From NCBI RefSeq assembly GCF_024763615.1, contig NC_077222.1:96753417-96817416 (forward strand): 64,000 bases of DNA. Direction: 5' to 3'. A program made the position numbers and the translations under genes. Source of the stretch: Phlebotomus papatasi. Its lineage: Eukaryota; Arthropoda; Insecta; Diptera; Psychodidae. This document shows positions 55,101 to 64,000 of this stretch, one piece after another; the stretch's first letter is position 1, and the number at the start of each line of letters is the position of its first letter. The notes below the pieces were generated by a model. It did not search any database. It worked only from the letters and a program-made list of their open reading frames with translations, and had not been told where the DNA came from.

Positions 55101-56879
55101 TTTTTCTGGTATTAAAGGTGTTCGAATTGCATCCAGTGAACTTCACTGCACTTGATTTCAAGGAGGATGGTTTTGATAAACCCATCCCTGTATAAAAAAA
55201 AATAATAATGAATGCCTAGAAAATCTCGCTTACGAGAAGGTCTATTTTCTCTACAGAACGTTAATAAAAGAACACACCACAATTTTTCGAAGTGTACCAC
55301 TGTTTAAATTAACAATATCCCTTCTCATAGGATATTGTCTGGCATCGCAGCACCGGCCTTCCGACATGCGAAAAATATTTACCACCAAAAATGTGCTCTG
55401 TTAATATTTAGAAGAAAAATTGGGGCTACAGCAGGACAAGTTGAGGGTGTCTCATAAAATTCTGAATTATGATGTCTGGCTTTTGGTTCGGGCGCTTGTC
55501 TATTTGTTCTGGCACAGCCTCTATACTCTTGCCAAAATACGCGCCTTCACCATTTTAACAATTTTTTGGCCACCCTCCGGGAGACTGTTTGAAGAATTCA
55601 GGAGTAAAAATGTCCAAAGTATTGGAGCGTTTATTTTATGGAGAAACATTCCAATGTGAAATTGATTTTCATTCCGAAACGAATGGGGCTAGCACATAAA
55701 CAACACTCACCGAAACCGTACTGAGGCGGGATGTGACACTCTGAATGTCCGACACGGATCCAGCATAGTCCCCACTCTCCCTATCGTGTGATCTGAAATT
55801 GAAGCATAAAACCTTTTTTTTCCCAAACTCTTCCTTTTGAGTATAAATAACATAGAGAGGGACCAATGGCAGGATCTTGGTCCTTTCGTATCATATAAAT
55901 TTCATGTGAAAAAATGTGTGTGTGAATGTGATGAATATGGGCTAAGGATATGGATGGGGATTGGAATTCTGGTGCACCCATTTAACCGAGAATAGACCTC
56001 AACTTTTCGAGGAGTTGGTGGATGGCAGAGGAAAAAACGTCCAAGATTGGGTTTGATAGCAAAAAAGCGATAGTAAGACTTATTGCAGACTCTTGATAAA
56101 CACCAAAACAAATTGTGCCTAATAAAATGTAAGGCAAGAAAATTGCGAAAAGCTCTTTCACTGGAAGCCCAATAACTTAGGTCTTTGCTTTGATTGCAAA
56201 TTGAGTTTGTGAGAGAGCCAGAAATTTTTGGTGACTCACTCAAACACAGGAGGATATTTTCATACGAAAAAATCGCTGATACTGAAGAAAATTGCTAAGA
56301 TTTCAATCATTTCGGTTATGGGATGTTACTGAAAGGAGAGATAAAAATGTTCCATAAGGATAGTATTTTAGTTCTATTACTTATTCCTGCAATCTTCCTT
56401 AAAATGTTTGCATCAGCAAAGTTTGTAGAAAAATAAATTAAATATTCTGAATTAAGGATGAAAATGGCACAAAAGAGGATGGAAAATATTAATCCTGGAG
56501 AAACGCAGATGTTTTGTGAGATATTCTGAGAATTTTTTAAGTAAATACTGAAAATATTTAGTAAAGTCCAAGATAAACATTTCCCTTTCGATTAACAAAA
56601 TGATTGCAGCTTTCGAGGGCAATGGGATGCTAAAGGGATGCGAAAGGACTGCTGAGAAATTTATGATGATGATGGAATGTTCTAGGAAGAAGTATGCTGA
56701 AAAATATTTTACCTGGCATGCGTTAGGGGAATTATTGTTGGTGGATTAGATCCATGCTGTGGCACGATGAGTCCTCTTCGGGGTGGGGCTCTCTGGGGCA
56801 GAGATATGTCACCGGCTGATCTCAGAGAAATAACTCCTGTATCTTCCCGTGAGTGGGTCGTGAAGGAGACACGACCATC
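42641..56879 (-). CDS. SASH1/SKIP-type SH3-SAM scaffold protein, C-terminal six exons (5' part missing)
   Basis: Minus-strand exons 56713-56879, 55711-55792, 51273-51476, 46517-46921, 46088-46445 and 42641-43104 join in phase to 1680 nt: 559 aa plus TGA. Numbering this partial protein from 1, residues 1-265 are low-complexity and Ser-rich with a conserved-looking SHDRESGDYAGSVSDIQSV. An SH3 domain spans about 266-325 (PYDKEALRFKKGDIIDVI, GVWRGRCNGRIGHFKF). A SAM domain spans about 338-405 (VEELLLRIGLKEYTSVFVLN, LEPADLDYLGILNNDHRAKL). The tail to 559 is Ser/Gly-rich. SH3 followed directly by SAM is the layout of SASH1/SASH3/SAMSN1 adaptors and Drosophila SKIP (Shal channel-interacting protein), cytoplasmic signalling scaffolds. 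Assignment to that family is from domain order and local wording; partners are unknown here. Exon 56713 begins in phase 0 after an acceptor, so more protein lies upstream. Confidence 0.88.
44651..44926 (-). mobile_element. hAT-like MITE, copy 2 (276 bp)
   Basis: TIR tips CAGGGGCCTCTC / GATGGGCCCCTG. Perfect 8-bp direct repeat CTCTATAC at 44643-44650 and 44927-44934. It is the reverse complement of 5742-6017 and has exactly the same length. Confidence 0.92.
44946..45265. mobile_element. hAT-like element with minisatellite core
   Basis: TIRs CAAGGGGTAACTC (44946-44958) and GAGTTACCCCTTG (45253-45265) are perfect inverted copies, flanked by an 8-bp direct repeat ACCACGCT (44938-44945 and 45266-45273). 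The 320-bp element is mostly the 30-bp tandem array described separately. It sits 19 bp beyond the 276-bp hAT-like MITE. Confidence 0.85.
44998..45225 (+). repeat. 30-bp minisatellite, about 7.5 units
   Basis: Seven full 30-bp units and a partial one, each beginning GCGAAACCCGAGAAACCC (with C/T and A/G variants) and ending in GCATC or TCATC. The period is a multiple of three, so all frames stay open and give repeating RETRETQ-like peptides; there is no sign that they are translated. Confidence 0.95.
46088..46445 (-). CDS. SH3-SAM gene exon (SH3 and SAM)
   Basis: Acceptor TTCCCACAG, donor GTAAGT. Encodes the rest of SH3 and the complete SAM domain; ends with one base of a Ser codon. Confidence 0.93.
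46517..46921 (-). CDS. SH3-SAM gene exon (start of SH3)
   Basis: Acceptor ATTTCTAG, donor GTACAT; exactly 135 codons. Encodes PGDVRSSPKEKTVFGENLRK, a Ser/Thr-rich linker, then PYDKEALRFK, the first SH3 strand. Confidence 0.85.
47345..47392. repeat. (GACA)n-type microsatellite
   Basis: Irregular GACAGACAGACA and AGATAGACAGACAGAC units over about 48 bp. Confidence 0.85.
48139..49260. mobile_element. 1.1-kb element with long (about 145 bp) terminal inverted repeats
   Basis: Left arm phrases TTAAAAGGAAGAATGG, GGGACCCAGAACG, AGCGCTGGGAGTCCTTGTAA, AAAAGGCC are matched in inverted order by the right arm: CCTTTTTACAAGGACTTCC, GATTCTGGGACC, CCATTCACCTTTTAA. The interior has diverged direct repeats around ACTCCTTTCTGAGA (at about 48449 and 48591), but no transposase frame. 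Confidence 0.7.
50340..50549. mobile_element. GGGGAAGTGGGGCA-type element, degenerate
   Basis: Right end ATTTTCCCCTAG and internal CTCCACAAACC and GATAAGGC phrases are shared with 36678-36874; the left end is decayed. Confidence 0.4.
51273..51476 (-). CDS. SH3-SAM gene exon
   Basis: Acceptor TAATTTCAG, donor GTAAGC; exactly 68 codons. Encodes ARYRTLSGGIGESPSLSPS and DYEDDLAASHHG, then a basic stretch AKSKRTT that could be a short nuclear or membrane-binding patch. Confidence 0.8.
52010..52262. repeat. Dispersed AACCGGTT-family repeat, short copy
   Basis: Starts TTCTAGAGAGTGTATCCCTC, ends GGGACGCTTTACCACCCC; both ends match 6040-6826. Confidence 0.55.
52570..52975 (+). mobile_element. 3' end of a non-LTR retrotransposon, interrupted by a TTAA MITE
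   Basis: 52580-52708 and 52932-52960 align with 62380-62555: a shared peptide end TKTRKEPLIG and FRQRPML, then GTCAGGACTGGAGGAGGTT and a tail AACCATCTAAGTAAGTAAG. Another frame reads KSCQDWRRLL, like the C-terminal end of insect LINE reverse transcriptase ORFs (RPxLRW...DWRRLV). The short tandem GTAA tail fits a LINE 3' terminus. Confidence 0.6.
52709..52927. mobile_element. TTAA-flanked fold-back MITE, copy 2 (nested in LINE tail)
   Basis: TTAA at 52705-52708 and 52928-52931; ends CTCTTTCGCGTCTTTAGGGT / ACCCTAAAGACGCGAAAGAG. Reverse orientation of 29904-30125. Confidence 0.9.
53663..53787. mobile_element. Fold-back element (ACACTTACGACTTAAGCCGAGAG family), copy 2
   Basis: Left CTAGACACACTTACGACTTA / AGCCGAGAGATG, right ACGCTAAGCCGTCTCTCGGC. 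Shorter than 30748-30971. Confidence 0.6.
54110..54285. mobile_element. GGCTTCAGACC-family TIR element (copy 4)
   Basis: Interior matches 1206-1408 nearly base for base (AGGAAATTGTTGTTTAGAAT, CATTAGATTTTGAAAAATCA); ends CAGTCTGAAGCCGGC. Confidence 0.6.
54290..54665. repeat. Irregular GGGATTTTGGCTT-type array
   Basis: About 20-25 short units with a loose consensus GGGATTTTGGCTTTC, separated by variable bases, on the plus strand. They give Lys/Asn/Pro-rich pseudo-frames on the minus strand. Same vocabulary as 4803-5045 and 17255-17325. Confidence 0.7.
54726..54860 (+). mobile_element. Possible tRNA-derived SINE (head)
   Basis: GAGTGGCCTCGTGGTGAAAG resembles a tRNA A box and GATTTAGTCCCGG a weak B box about 45 bp later. 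No clear 3' tail or second copy in the window. Confidence 0.35.
55015..55210 (+). mobile_element. tRNA-derived SINE
   Basis: A-box-like ATGGGTTGAGTGGTTGAGCA and B-box-like GTCGGGTGGGAATCCC stand 40-45 bp apart, followed by a unique body and an A-rich AAT tail at about 55190-55210, the layout of a SINE. Confidence 0.5.
55711..55792 (-). CDS. SH3-SAM gene exon
   Basis: Acceptor CAATTTCAG, donor GTGAGT. Encodes SHDRESGDYAGSVSDIQSV and SRLSTVS, ending in phase 0. Confidence 0.85.
55793..56712 (-). other. SH3-SAM gene intron (0.9 kb)
   Basis: No element or gene recognised; less AT-rich than its neighbours. Confidence 0.6.
56713..56879 (-). CDS. SH3-SAM gene, most 5' exon found
   Basis: Acceptor CATTTGCAG; encodes DGRVSFTTHSREDTG through PTIIPLTHA; donor GTAAAA. 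Ends with two bases of a split Arg codon. Confidence 0.8.
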
Positions 56880-57301
56880 CTGCAAATGAAGAAAAGGGCA
56901 TAAGAGAAATTAGTTTACGACCGGAATTTATCTTCTTGCACACACCCGGAGAAAATTTAATGATCAAGACTCCTCTTGTGTGTGAACTTCAAGTACAATA
57001 TTCATTTCTTGAAACTTTCAGGGATTTTCATTTGGGATTGGTGGGGGGAGAAGGAAAGGGCAGACAGAGGGATATTTTAATTTGTCTTAGGAGAAACTGT
57101 TTCTGCGTGACTCAGTTGCTGAAATAGGGGGATTTAATTAACTTTGAAGCTATAAATGTGGAGGGTATTTTCTCTATTTTATCACATAAGGAACAGAAAA
57201 ATTATCTCATTCACCTTGAAAGTCCTCTACTCAGGTCACTCATCAACTTAAGGACATATTTCCTAAACAAGATTTTCCAACTTGGAAATACATATTTTCT
57301 A

Positions 57302-59132
57302 CACTGAGAAAAATAGCATAAGTCTGGCAAAGAATAATCAAGAAATGGCGTTTATTTTATGCTTATTTCCTCAACTGATTGACTAAAGCTCTAACCAATC
57401 AGGGAGCACGATCGTATCCAAATATTTAATGTAATAAAATATTTGAATCCCATCGCGCTATCTCATTGGCTATAATTTTGAATTCTTTTACGCTTTGAGC
57501 AATCAGAAAACGTAATCGTGTTCAAATTAAAATATTTGGTAAAATATTTGAATCCCATAACATTATCTGATTTATTAGAGCTTTCAAAGCTTTCAAGCTT
57601 TAGCAAATCATCCAGCCAACTATCAATTTAAAAAGCTTTAATCAATTAGATATCGCGAAGTGTTTTAATTTGCATATCATCGCGTTCCCTAGAGCAATTA
57701 TGCTCTAGATTCAATCGCAAAATGGGATAATTTTGGGATTGAAAGGGCTCCAATACCATTTTGCGATTGAATTCAATCCCATTTTGTGATTGACTTTTAG
57801 AGCATATTGTGATTGATTTTACCCCATTTTTGCGATAGATTTTTCGAAAATATTGTGATAGATTTTATCGCATTTTGGGATTGATTCTATCCTATTGTGA
57901 GATTGAAATGGCTCCAATCACATTTGGTGATTGAAACTATCCCATTATGCGATAAAATCTATCACAATATTTTCGAAAAATCTATCGCAAAAATGGGGTA
58001 AAATCAATCACAAATGCTGAAAATGCGATAAAAGAATCCCAAAATGCGATAAAAACAATCGCATTGTGGGATAGATTCAATCCCATAATGCGATAAAAAT
58101 AATCCCAAATTACGATAAAAACAATCCTAAAATGCGATAAAAACAATCGCATTGTGGGATAGATTCAATCACATTGTGGGATAAAAACAATCCCATAATG
58201 CAATAAAAACAATCCCAAAATGTGATAAAAAGGATCACTTTGTGAAATAGATTCAATCACATTGTGCGATAGATTCAATCTCATAATGCGATAAAAAAAA
58301 TGCTAAAAAGCGATAAAAACAATCGCATTGTGGGATAGATTCAATCACATTGTGGGATAAAAACAATCCCATAATACGATAAAAACAATCCCAAAATGCG
58401 ATAAAAGCAAACACATTGTGGGATATATTCAATCCCAAAATGCGATAAAAACAATCCCAAAATGTGATAAAAAACAAACACATTGTGGGATATATTCAAT
58501 CACATTGTGGGATAAATTCAATCGCATAGTGCGATAAAGTCAATCTCAAGATGGGATGAAAACAATCCCATTTGTTCCCAAAATGTGAATTTCCAAAAAT
58601 CAATCTCATTGTCGGATAAATTCAATTGCACTGGTTTCTAAAATTCTATCTCAAAATGCGATGAATACAATCCCATTTGTTCCTAAAATGTGGATTTCTA
58701 AAAATCAGTCACATTATGGGATAAAATCAATCACATTGTTTCTAAAATTCAATCCCATTTTTTCTGGATTCAAGAAATTTTAGGATATTTTTGAGATAAA
58801 AATCGTGGGATTGAAACAATCCCATGGGGATTGAATCTGGATACTTGGAAATTTCTCTGCGTGTAGTCAAATATTTTATAAAATATTTTTATTCGAATAT
58901 ACATTTTCTGAATGGATAAGGCATTAATTGCTTTGAAGCAAATTTGGAAATTTGATAAAATAATCGAATCCACTGCGTTATCCCCATTAGGTGACATTTG
59001 AAAATATTCTCAGCTTTAGCCAATCAGAGAACGCAATGGGACTAAAATATTTTACCACTTCTGTCAGATTTTGCCTCACACAAAATCTAACATGAATCAT
59101 GAGAAAATGCTAACCAGTTTTTTTTCTCAGTG
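57302..59132. mobile_element. Large element with CACTGAGAAAAA ends enclosing a repeat array
   Basis: Left CACTGAGAAAAATAG and right TTTTTTTCTCAGTG are inverted; the left has TA outside, the right CA. Inside, subrepeats with AAAATATTTGAATCCCAT and CAATCAGA(A/G)AACG occur at both shoulders (57420-57560, 58950-59050), and the 1.1-kb array sits in the middle. Confidence 0.5.
57705..58830. repeat. Irregular array of GCGATAAAAACAATCCCA-type units
   Basis: More than 40 short units vary on AATCNCATTNTGGGATA and its complement TGCGATAAAAACAATC. Units point both ways. A perfect palindrome pairs 57817-57890 with about 57945-58013 (ATAGATTTTTCGAAAATATT and its complement). Confidence 0.85.
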
Positions 59133-59649
59133 CATGAAATATGACGATTATAGTAAATTGTTCCAGAGAACTTGAAGGGTTTGGTAAGTAAGGGGTTGCA
59201 TAGGGGAAAAACTAGGGGGCTGCTTTGGAGAAACATTGTACCTCACTTCAAATATAATGGGAGTTATTTTCACGACAATAACCCCATTTTACGGTCTCTC
59301 TGTGATGTATTAACAATCGCTTTTTGCCAAGGTACCTTTCCAGACACCCTCCTCACTTTCCCAGAACCCATTGGACATTTTCTCTGCGGCAATACCAAAC
59401 CCCCATCAACCCAATTGGAGCCCTCTCCAAAACTTATGGTACACATTCCCGTGGCGGCTGCTCCTAGAGTATATACCCGCTGGCAAGAATTATGTACACA
59501 TGATCCTCGTAACTCACCCACAATTTATAGTTAATTCCTCCATAGTTTGCCGGACATCCCTTTCCCGCGCCATCTTCCATCGTACATTTCCTTTAGGGTT
59601 ACCAATCCCTCTCCCAGTCAGTGGCTCACCCACCCATCATCTGTGCTTT

Positions 59650-59850
59650 CTACGTCATTATCATTATTGTTAGCGGTAGCGGCGGTGAGAGCTTTTCATC
59701 GTTGGACTTTTCAACATCCCCAAAGTAACAACCATGATCCAGCATGAAAATCCACAAACCAAATTTTCTGTGATGGTCAGCATAAGTGACCAGAAACGTA
59801 GACGATTTGATGGCATTTCCCATGATGCTGGTGCGAAAGAGACACCTCAA
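59650..59850 (-). CDS. Speculative first-exon candidate starting MGNAIKSSTF
   Basis: An ATG in good context (CATCATGGGA) at about 59833 opens a frame of 66 codons in a unique, GC-richer block. An MGNA start would suit N-myristoylation. There is no recognisable domain and no strong splice donor in phase, so it may be chance. Confidence 0.15.
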   Translation of the reverse strand: MRCLFRTSIMGNAIKSSTFLVTYADHHRKFGLWIFMLDHGCYFGDVEKSNDEKLSPPLPLTIMIMT

Positions 59851-59974
59851 AATTTTGAGGGTGTTGTAAAATTATATTGATATTCCGGCAACTATCCTGA
59901 CTGAGTGCTTGATGTTGAGAGACAGTGCCTTGAAGGAGTATTGAAACAGAATTTGAAATACCATAATTTTCAGC

Positions 59975-60145
59975 CGCTTACCCCTATTGGGGTCGCGGGC
60001 CCATGACATCAAGGCTTACAGCCCACGCCTGTCGATCCTCCGCCACTTCAGGAAGATATTCGGGTTCGATCTCAATGAGCGTCAAGGCAAGATCCTGAAT
60101 TTCATTCAGCCACCTTGTCCTAGGTCTGCCCCAAGGTTAAGGTCT
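59975..60145 (-). pseudogene. 3' end of a LINE reverse-transcriptase ORF
   Basis: Minus-strand frame reads GRPRTRWLNEIQDL, then IEPEYLPEVAEDRQAWAVSL before stops. The GRPxxRWxxEI...DRxxW pattern is the usual C-terminal end of insect non-LTR retrotransposon ORF2. Only the tail remains. Confidence 0.65.
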
Positions 60146-60439
60146 TCTCACAATGGCTTGTATAGTTCAATTTGAGATACCGTTGACGGTAAATATATTT
60201 GTGATTCCTGGGGAAATTAGTTAGACCAGTGTAAGACTTGTTAAGGCTGACCTAATTAATCTACACCGGAACATGCTGGAGTGCTCTCCATCACCACTCT
60301 GCCGGTGTAGAGCCTACATTACCCATTCCCGGAAAGTCACGAATCGAGCTTCCTCTCAGCTTCAGGGTTGAAGGCAGACTGTTGAATCGATTCGTATATG
60401 TTTTCGGGGTAATCCATCGGACGCTTACTATTCCATATA

Positions 60440-60600
60440 TCGGTGATATAACACCCTCAGTATATCTCAGTGGTGCAATAGGCAAGACCGTTGGGTCTTA
60501 GGCGTATGAGACCTCTGACTAGACCGACTAGACTCTCAAAGTTATGAGTTCGAGTCCCGCCTGTTGCAAGCAACCGAATGGCAGAAAAATACATTTTCAC
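60440..60600 (+). mobile_element. tRNA-derived SINE
   Basis: A-box-like TATCTCAGTGGTGCAATAGG and a clear B box GAGTTCGAGTCCC (about 60545-60557). The spacing of about 70 bp is longer than in a true tRNA because of an inserted GACTAGACCGACTAGAC stretch; no acceptor stem closes, so it is not a functional tRNA. Confidence 0.55.
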
Positions 60601-60814
60601 TGTGATAAAACGTAATAAGATGCACCGCTTCTGCCCAAAAAAACACTCTGAGAGCATGGAAGAAGCTTCCAAAACACGGGGAAGGCGCTCCTGGACGACT
60701 TACAATCAGCATATTCTTCCAACACGGGATATACGACAATACGATTGAATTGTAATAAATATATCCCGATACGATTAATAATAAGTACTATCTGAAGTTA
60801 ATCATTATACTACT

Positions 60815-61313
60815 ATTGGAACCGGTGAACGTTGGGGAACAGGGGGTCAGCTTAGAGAATTCTAGATTCTTCTCAAAGCTTTCGGCTCAGACTCCACGCC
60901 TTCCTTAGTGGTCAAATCTTGTCTTTTCTCGCTTTTTCATAAAGTACAGGGCATGGAATCCATGTGTACTTAATTTGTATTTTTTTTTAATAATAAATAT
61001 TGGCTAATTTCAATTTTTGTGTGTTCTCTTAGAGATTTCTATGTGAGACTCAGTCTCAGTCGAGACTGAGACTGAAATCTCTAAGAGAAGACACAAAAAT
61101 TGAAATTAGCCAATATTTATTATTTTAAAAAAATTAAAAATTAAGTGCATTGCCCTGGATTCCATGCCCTGGAAAATCCCTGACTTTATGACAAAGCGAG
61201 AAAAGACAAGATTTGACCACTGAGGAAAGCTTGGAGTCTGAGCCGAAAGCTTTGGGAAGAATCTATAATTTTCTAAGCTGACCCCCTTTTCCCAGATGTT
61301 CACCGGTTCCAAT
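60815..61313. mobile_element. 0.5-kb near-perfect palindrome (fold-back element)
   Basis: Outer ends ATTGGAACCGGTGAACG / GTTCACCGGTTCCAAT. Arms of about 235 bp pair through GTCAGCTTAGA, AGCTTTCGGCTCAGACTCC, TTGTCTTTTCTCGC, AATATTGGCTAATTTC and GTCTTCTCTTAGAGATTTC. The centre is itself palindromic (GTCTCAGTCGAGACTGAGAC). No coding capacity. Confidence 0.9.
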
Positions 61314-61693
61314 AAAATCAGCCGTTATAGCACCCCTCAGATTCACCACCCCAACTGAACAGTGATTAGTACGTGGTGCCGTTGACTTAAAGAGTCTTCG
61401 TCAGAACGGACTTTCTCCCTTTAACTCCTCTAGGTTCAACAATCCTGATACAATGTAAAAATGGGGAACTGAAGATGCCACCCATCTTCCAAGTTTCTCG
61501 GAGTGAACTGTTCACGGCGACTAATGTTCACTCTCTGAAATACGGAGACGATTGACCCGAACAAAAGTCCCAACAACCTTTAGCACCGCCTAGATATGAT
61601 TGTTTGGGCGTGACATGATATGAATAAAGGATTAAGATTGGGAAGTCCGGCTGTCGACACAGGCGAGTGTTTGAAAATTTACCAGGATTTGAT

Positions 61694-61910
61694 TAGAGTA
61701 AAATGAGGTAATTTGGAACAGATTAAAATTTGGGACACTTGAGATTTTCTCATTGCTTCAGATGAGCAAAGAGAAAACAAAGACCGCAAAATAGAAGAAA
61801 AAGACGTTTAAGAAAAGAAACAGATTACTTCCTTCTGAATCTCTAAAACAGTGAGAAAATCTCAAATGTCCCAAATTGTAAATGGTTCCAAATTACCCCA
61901 TTTTACCCTA
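61694..61910. mobile_element. TAGAGTAAAATGAGGTAATTT MITE
   Basis: Left TAGAGTAAAATGAGGTAATT (TGGAAC) and right GTTCCAAATTACCCCATTTT (ACCCTA) are inverted; inner pair TTGGGACACTTGAGATTTTC / GAAAATCTCAAATGTCCCAA. Confidence 0.8.
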
Positions 61911-62374
61911 CCAGAATTTCAATAGCACAACCTAAAATTGAGTTTATCATTTATAAATTATAAATATCATCAACAATTATTCAGTTTTAACATCAATTGA
62001 CTTGAGGACATCGCCGCATTAGCGTTATTTCCGACCCCGTGGCAAAACAATGGAAAAGCGTAATTTACCAGGATACATTTGATACCTATGACCCCTATGA
62101 CATTGAATTCCTCAACATGCTTACCCCTTGATCAGTCTTTATAACTTTGTGAATGTGATCCTTTTTGAAAAAATACTTTACTTTCTTTCCTCAATTCCTA
62201 TGTTCACCTCCAAGAGGACTAGATGCTTGGTAGGCCCCGGTATACTCAGGTGAGTGATAGAAGATTGTGGATTGTGTAAGCCTAGTGAAAAGTCACGAAC
62301 CAGAGGCTAAAGAACAAGGGATCTCGTCTTTCTAGAGAGGGTTGGGCGAGGGGCTCACAACCTATCCCCGTAAA

Positions 62375-62555
62375 AGAAAGATTGTTACCAAAACTCGCAA
62401 AGAGCCTCTGATAGGACGGAATTTTAGACAGAGACCTATGCTAGGATTTGGAGCGAACTGACGAAGAGTCGCCAGGACTGGAGGAGGTTGGTGGAAGGAC
62501 CGGTCCCTTAACAGAACGTGGCAGCCACCTAAGTATGAAAGTAAGTATCCGTTCC
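62375..62555 (+). mobile_element. 3' end of the same LINE family as 52570-52975, uninterrupted
   Basis: TKTRKEPLIG and FRQRPMLGF, then GCCAGGACTGGAGGAGGTTG, CCCTTAACAGAACG and GCCACCTAAGTATGAAAGTA. The TTAA present here in CCCTTAACAG is the site where the 52-kb copy has its MITE. Confidence 0.6.
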
Positions 62556-63968
62556 GTAGTATTTCTTCTATGTTAAGTGTTGATTTCGGATTTATTAAGG
62601 TATCGTCGTAGCAATATCGTAATTTTTCAATTCAAATCGAACAATATCGAAACCCTCAATAAAATTTTTAATTAGCAAGTAATTAAATCAATTAAACAGT
62701 TGTAGAGCGATTTTCAAATGAAATAAAATTCGTTATAGTCTTGAGATTTCCCGGAGAATACGAAATTCTAAAATTAAAAAAAAAAATGGAAACAAAATTT
62801 TGAAAAATTCAGTACAACTTTTAAAATATTAAAACTTTGTCTAACAGTTAACGTCTTTCGAGAATCTTGTTTATTATGTATGATAAGAAACAACTTCAAA
62901 GTTATATTTTTACGAATGAGACTAAGTATCTTGAAATAATTCACAATTATCAACAAGTTTTTAATAAAATATTTAAGAGATGAAATGTCCTGAAACTTTT
63001 GCTACAAACTGTACTTCACAATAACAAGAGGGATAAAGTTTTCAAAGTGGTACTTTCAGAGCTTATATGGCATTTTGATAGTTTTTTCCGTCTATCTAAC
63101 AACCACCCAATCCTCATGGAAACCCTCCCCAGACAATTGGTGAGAATTTCTTATTCACGCAAATGTTACTTTGGCACAACTTTTTTTTTCTCACATCATT
63201 GCATAGAACGATAACTACGAAGGACTTTCTTTGGAAGTTACCGAAACAATGGAAATGAATTGTAATTTGATTTTCCCAAATTATAAATGAGTATTTGAGT
63301 TTACGTTTTCTGAGTCGAAAGGACAAATAAACGTGTTGTGAATACATTAATTTTGGACAGGAGATTTTCCGAAGTGAAAATGTATGGGGAGTTTAGTTGT
63401 AGAAATTGAGAGGCAAAATGTCCGGAATTGAATCCAATTAAAATTAGTGAATGTTCCTCGTGTGCTTTTACCCAGATTCTTCTCATCGTATTTTGGCCAA
63501 TGTTATCACACACACTGGAGGCATCCTTTCTCAATTATCACAGTCAATTTTCACAGAGAGAATTTCACCTATACGCATTATTTTAATTAGATTCTACACA
63601 TTTTCAGTGAATTCGCCGGAAATTGGAAAGCTATGTCAGAGATGAGGTATCTTTTGAAAAAGCTATTTCAGTCTTTAATAAGAAAATTGGAAAATATACC
63701 AATTAAAGTTTATAAAGGTTTCTAAATTTGTATGAAATTTCGTTACTTTATAAAACAAATTTTTGTCTTTATGAAAACAAAACTCGAAACGACCTAGAAT
63801 TATTAATCTAATTAATCATAATAACTCTATAATTCAGCATATCTGACTTATAAATGACACATTAACAGAAAATTTTTAAATGTCATATAGGCTGCGTATG
63901 ACAATTGTGTTCTGATGCGGTAGGGAAACCTGTCAAATACTGAGTAACTCGAAACACTGTTAGAAGTA

Positions 63969-64000
63969 CAGTAGAGTTCCTGAAATTTGGGGTATTTTTT
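63969..64000 (+). mobile_element. Left tip of a pogo/Tigger-like element, cut by the window edge
   Basis: TA then CAGTAGAGTTCCTGAAATTT resembles the left TIR of 2770-3098 and 33650-33990. The other end is outside. Confidence 0.4.

Larger units (their letters stand above)
51477..55710 (-). other. SH3-SAM gene intron (4.2 kb)
   Basis: Contains an AACCGGTT-family piece (52010-52262), a LINE tail (about 52570-52975) with a nested TTAA element, two more TIR elements (53663-53787, 54110-54285), an irregular GGATTTTGGCTT array (54290-54665) and two tRNA-like SINE pieces (54726-54860, 55015-55210). Confidence 0.6.
56880..64000. other. Region upstream of the last recognised exon; no gene supported
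   Basis: It should be intron or 5' flank of the SH3-SAM gene. It contains the array element 57302-59132, a unique GC-richer block at 59170-59860, a LINE end (59975-60145), a tRNA-like SINE (60440-60600), the hairpin 60815-61313, the MITE 61694-61910, a LINE tail (62375-62555) and a TIR tip at 63969. Frames beyond 62700 show no motifs. Confidence 0.55.

Noticed and set aside
57705..58830. CRISPR-like array
   Set aside because: Eukaryotic context; units are variable, face both ways and have no fixed-length unique spacers.
59172..59747. Several overlapping frames in a GC-richer block
   Set aside because: Open on both strands without motifs; only noted as a unique block that might hold regulatory sequence.
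60457..60560. A tRNA gene
   Set aside because: Has A- and B-box-like parts, but the spacing is too long and no acceptor stem pairs; better explained as a SINE.

Overview
This is a eukaryotic nuclear window, almost certainly from an insect. It is AT-rich, has introns with GT/AG borders, and carries a dense load of short terminal-inverted-repeat (TIR) elements. The two best genes match insect families (an SLC22-type organic cation/carnitine transporter and a SASH1/SKIP-type SH3-SAM scaffold). A dipteran is my best guess, possibly a phlebotomine sand fly; that placement is an inference.

Layout: (1) 1-3350 is intergenic, with an (AAT)n microsatellite of about 280 bp and a pogo/Tigger-like MITE. 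(2) 3352-3925 (+) holds three in-frame exons of a short-chain dehydrogenase/reductase of the DHRS11/farnesol-dehydrogenase type; the N-terminal Rossmann exon is not visible and the C-terminus is doubtful. (3) 3926-14990 is gene-poor and repeat-filled, with one uncertain minus-strand coding-like segment at 8104-8315. (4) 14991-37474 (+) is a complete SLC22-like transporter. I assembled it from seven exons whose phases all agree (1740 nt, 579 aa plus stop); its 22.5-kb span is mostly introns packed with transposable elements. (5) 37475-42640 is a convergent intergenic region. (6) 42641-56879 (-) holds the last six exons of an SH3+SAM adaptor (C-terminal 559 aa); the 5' part lies beyond exon 56713-56879 and was not found. 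(7) 56880-64000 contains no gene I can support. It holds a large palindromic repeat array, LINE and SINE remnants, a 0.5-kb hairpin and MITEs.

The genes do not form one pathway: an oxidoreductase, a membrane transporter and a signalling scaffold simply neighbour one another. The most notable content is the mobile-element record. It includes two hAT-like MITE copies of identical length with perfect 8-bp target-site duplications (TSDs); a hAT-like element whose core is a 30-bp minisatellite; TTAA-type elements nested in one another and in a LINE tail; and a 1.8-kb TIR element just inside a transporter intron whose end resembles a splice donor.

Limits: all family calls come from reading motifs and inverted repeats by eye. 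No database search was run. Repeat boundaries are good to a few bases where TSDs are stated and to tens of bases otherwise.
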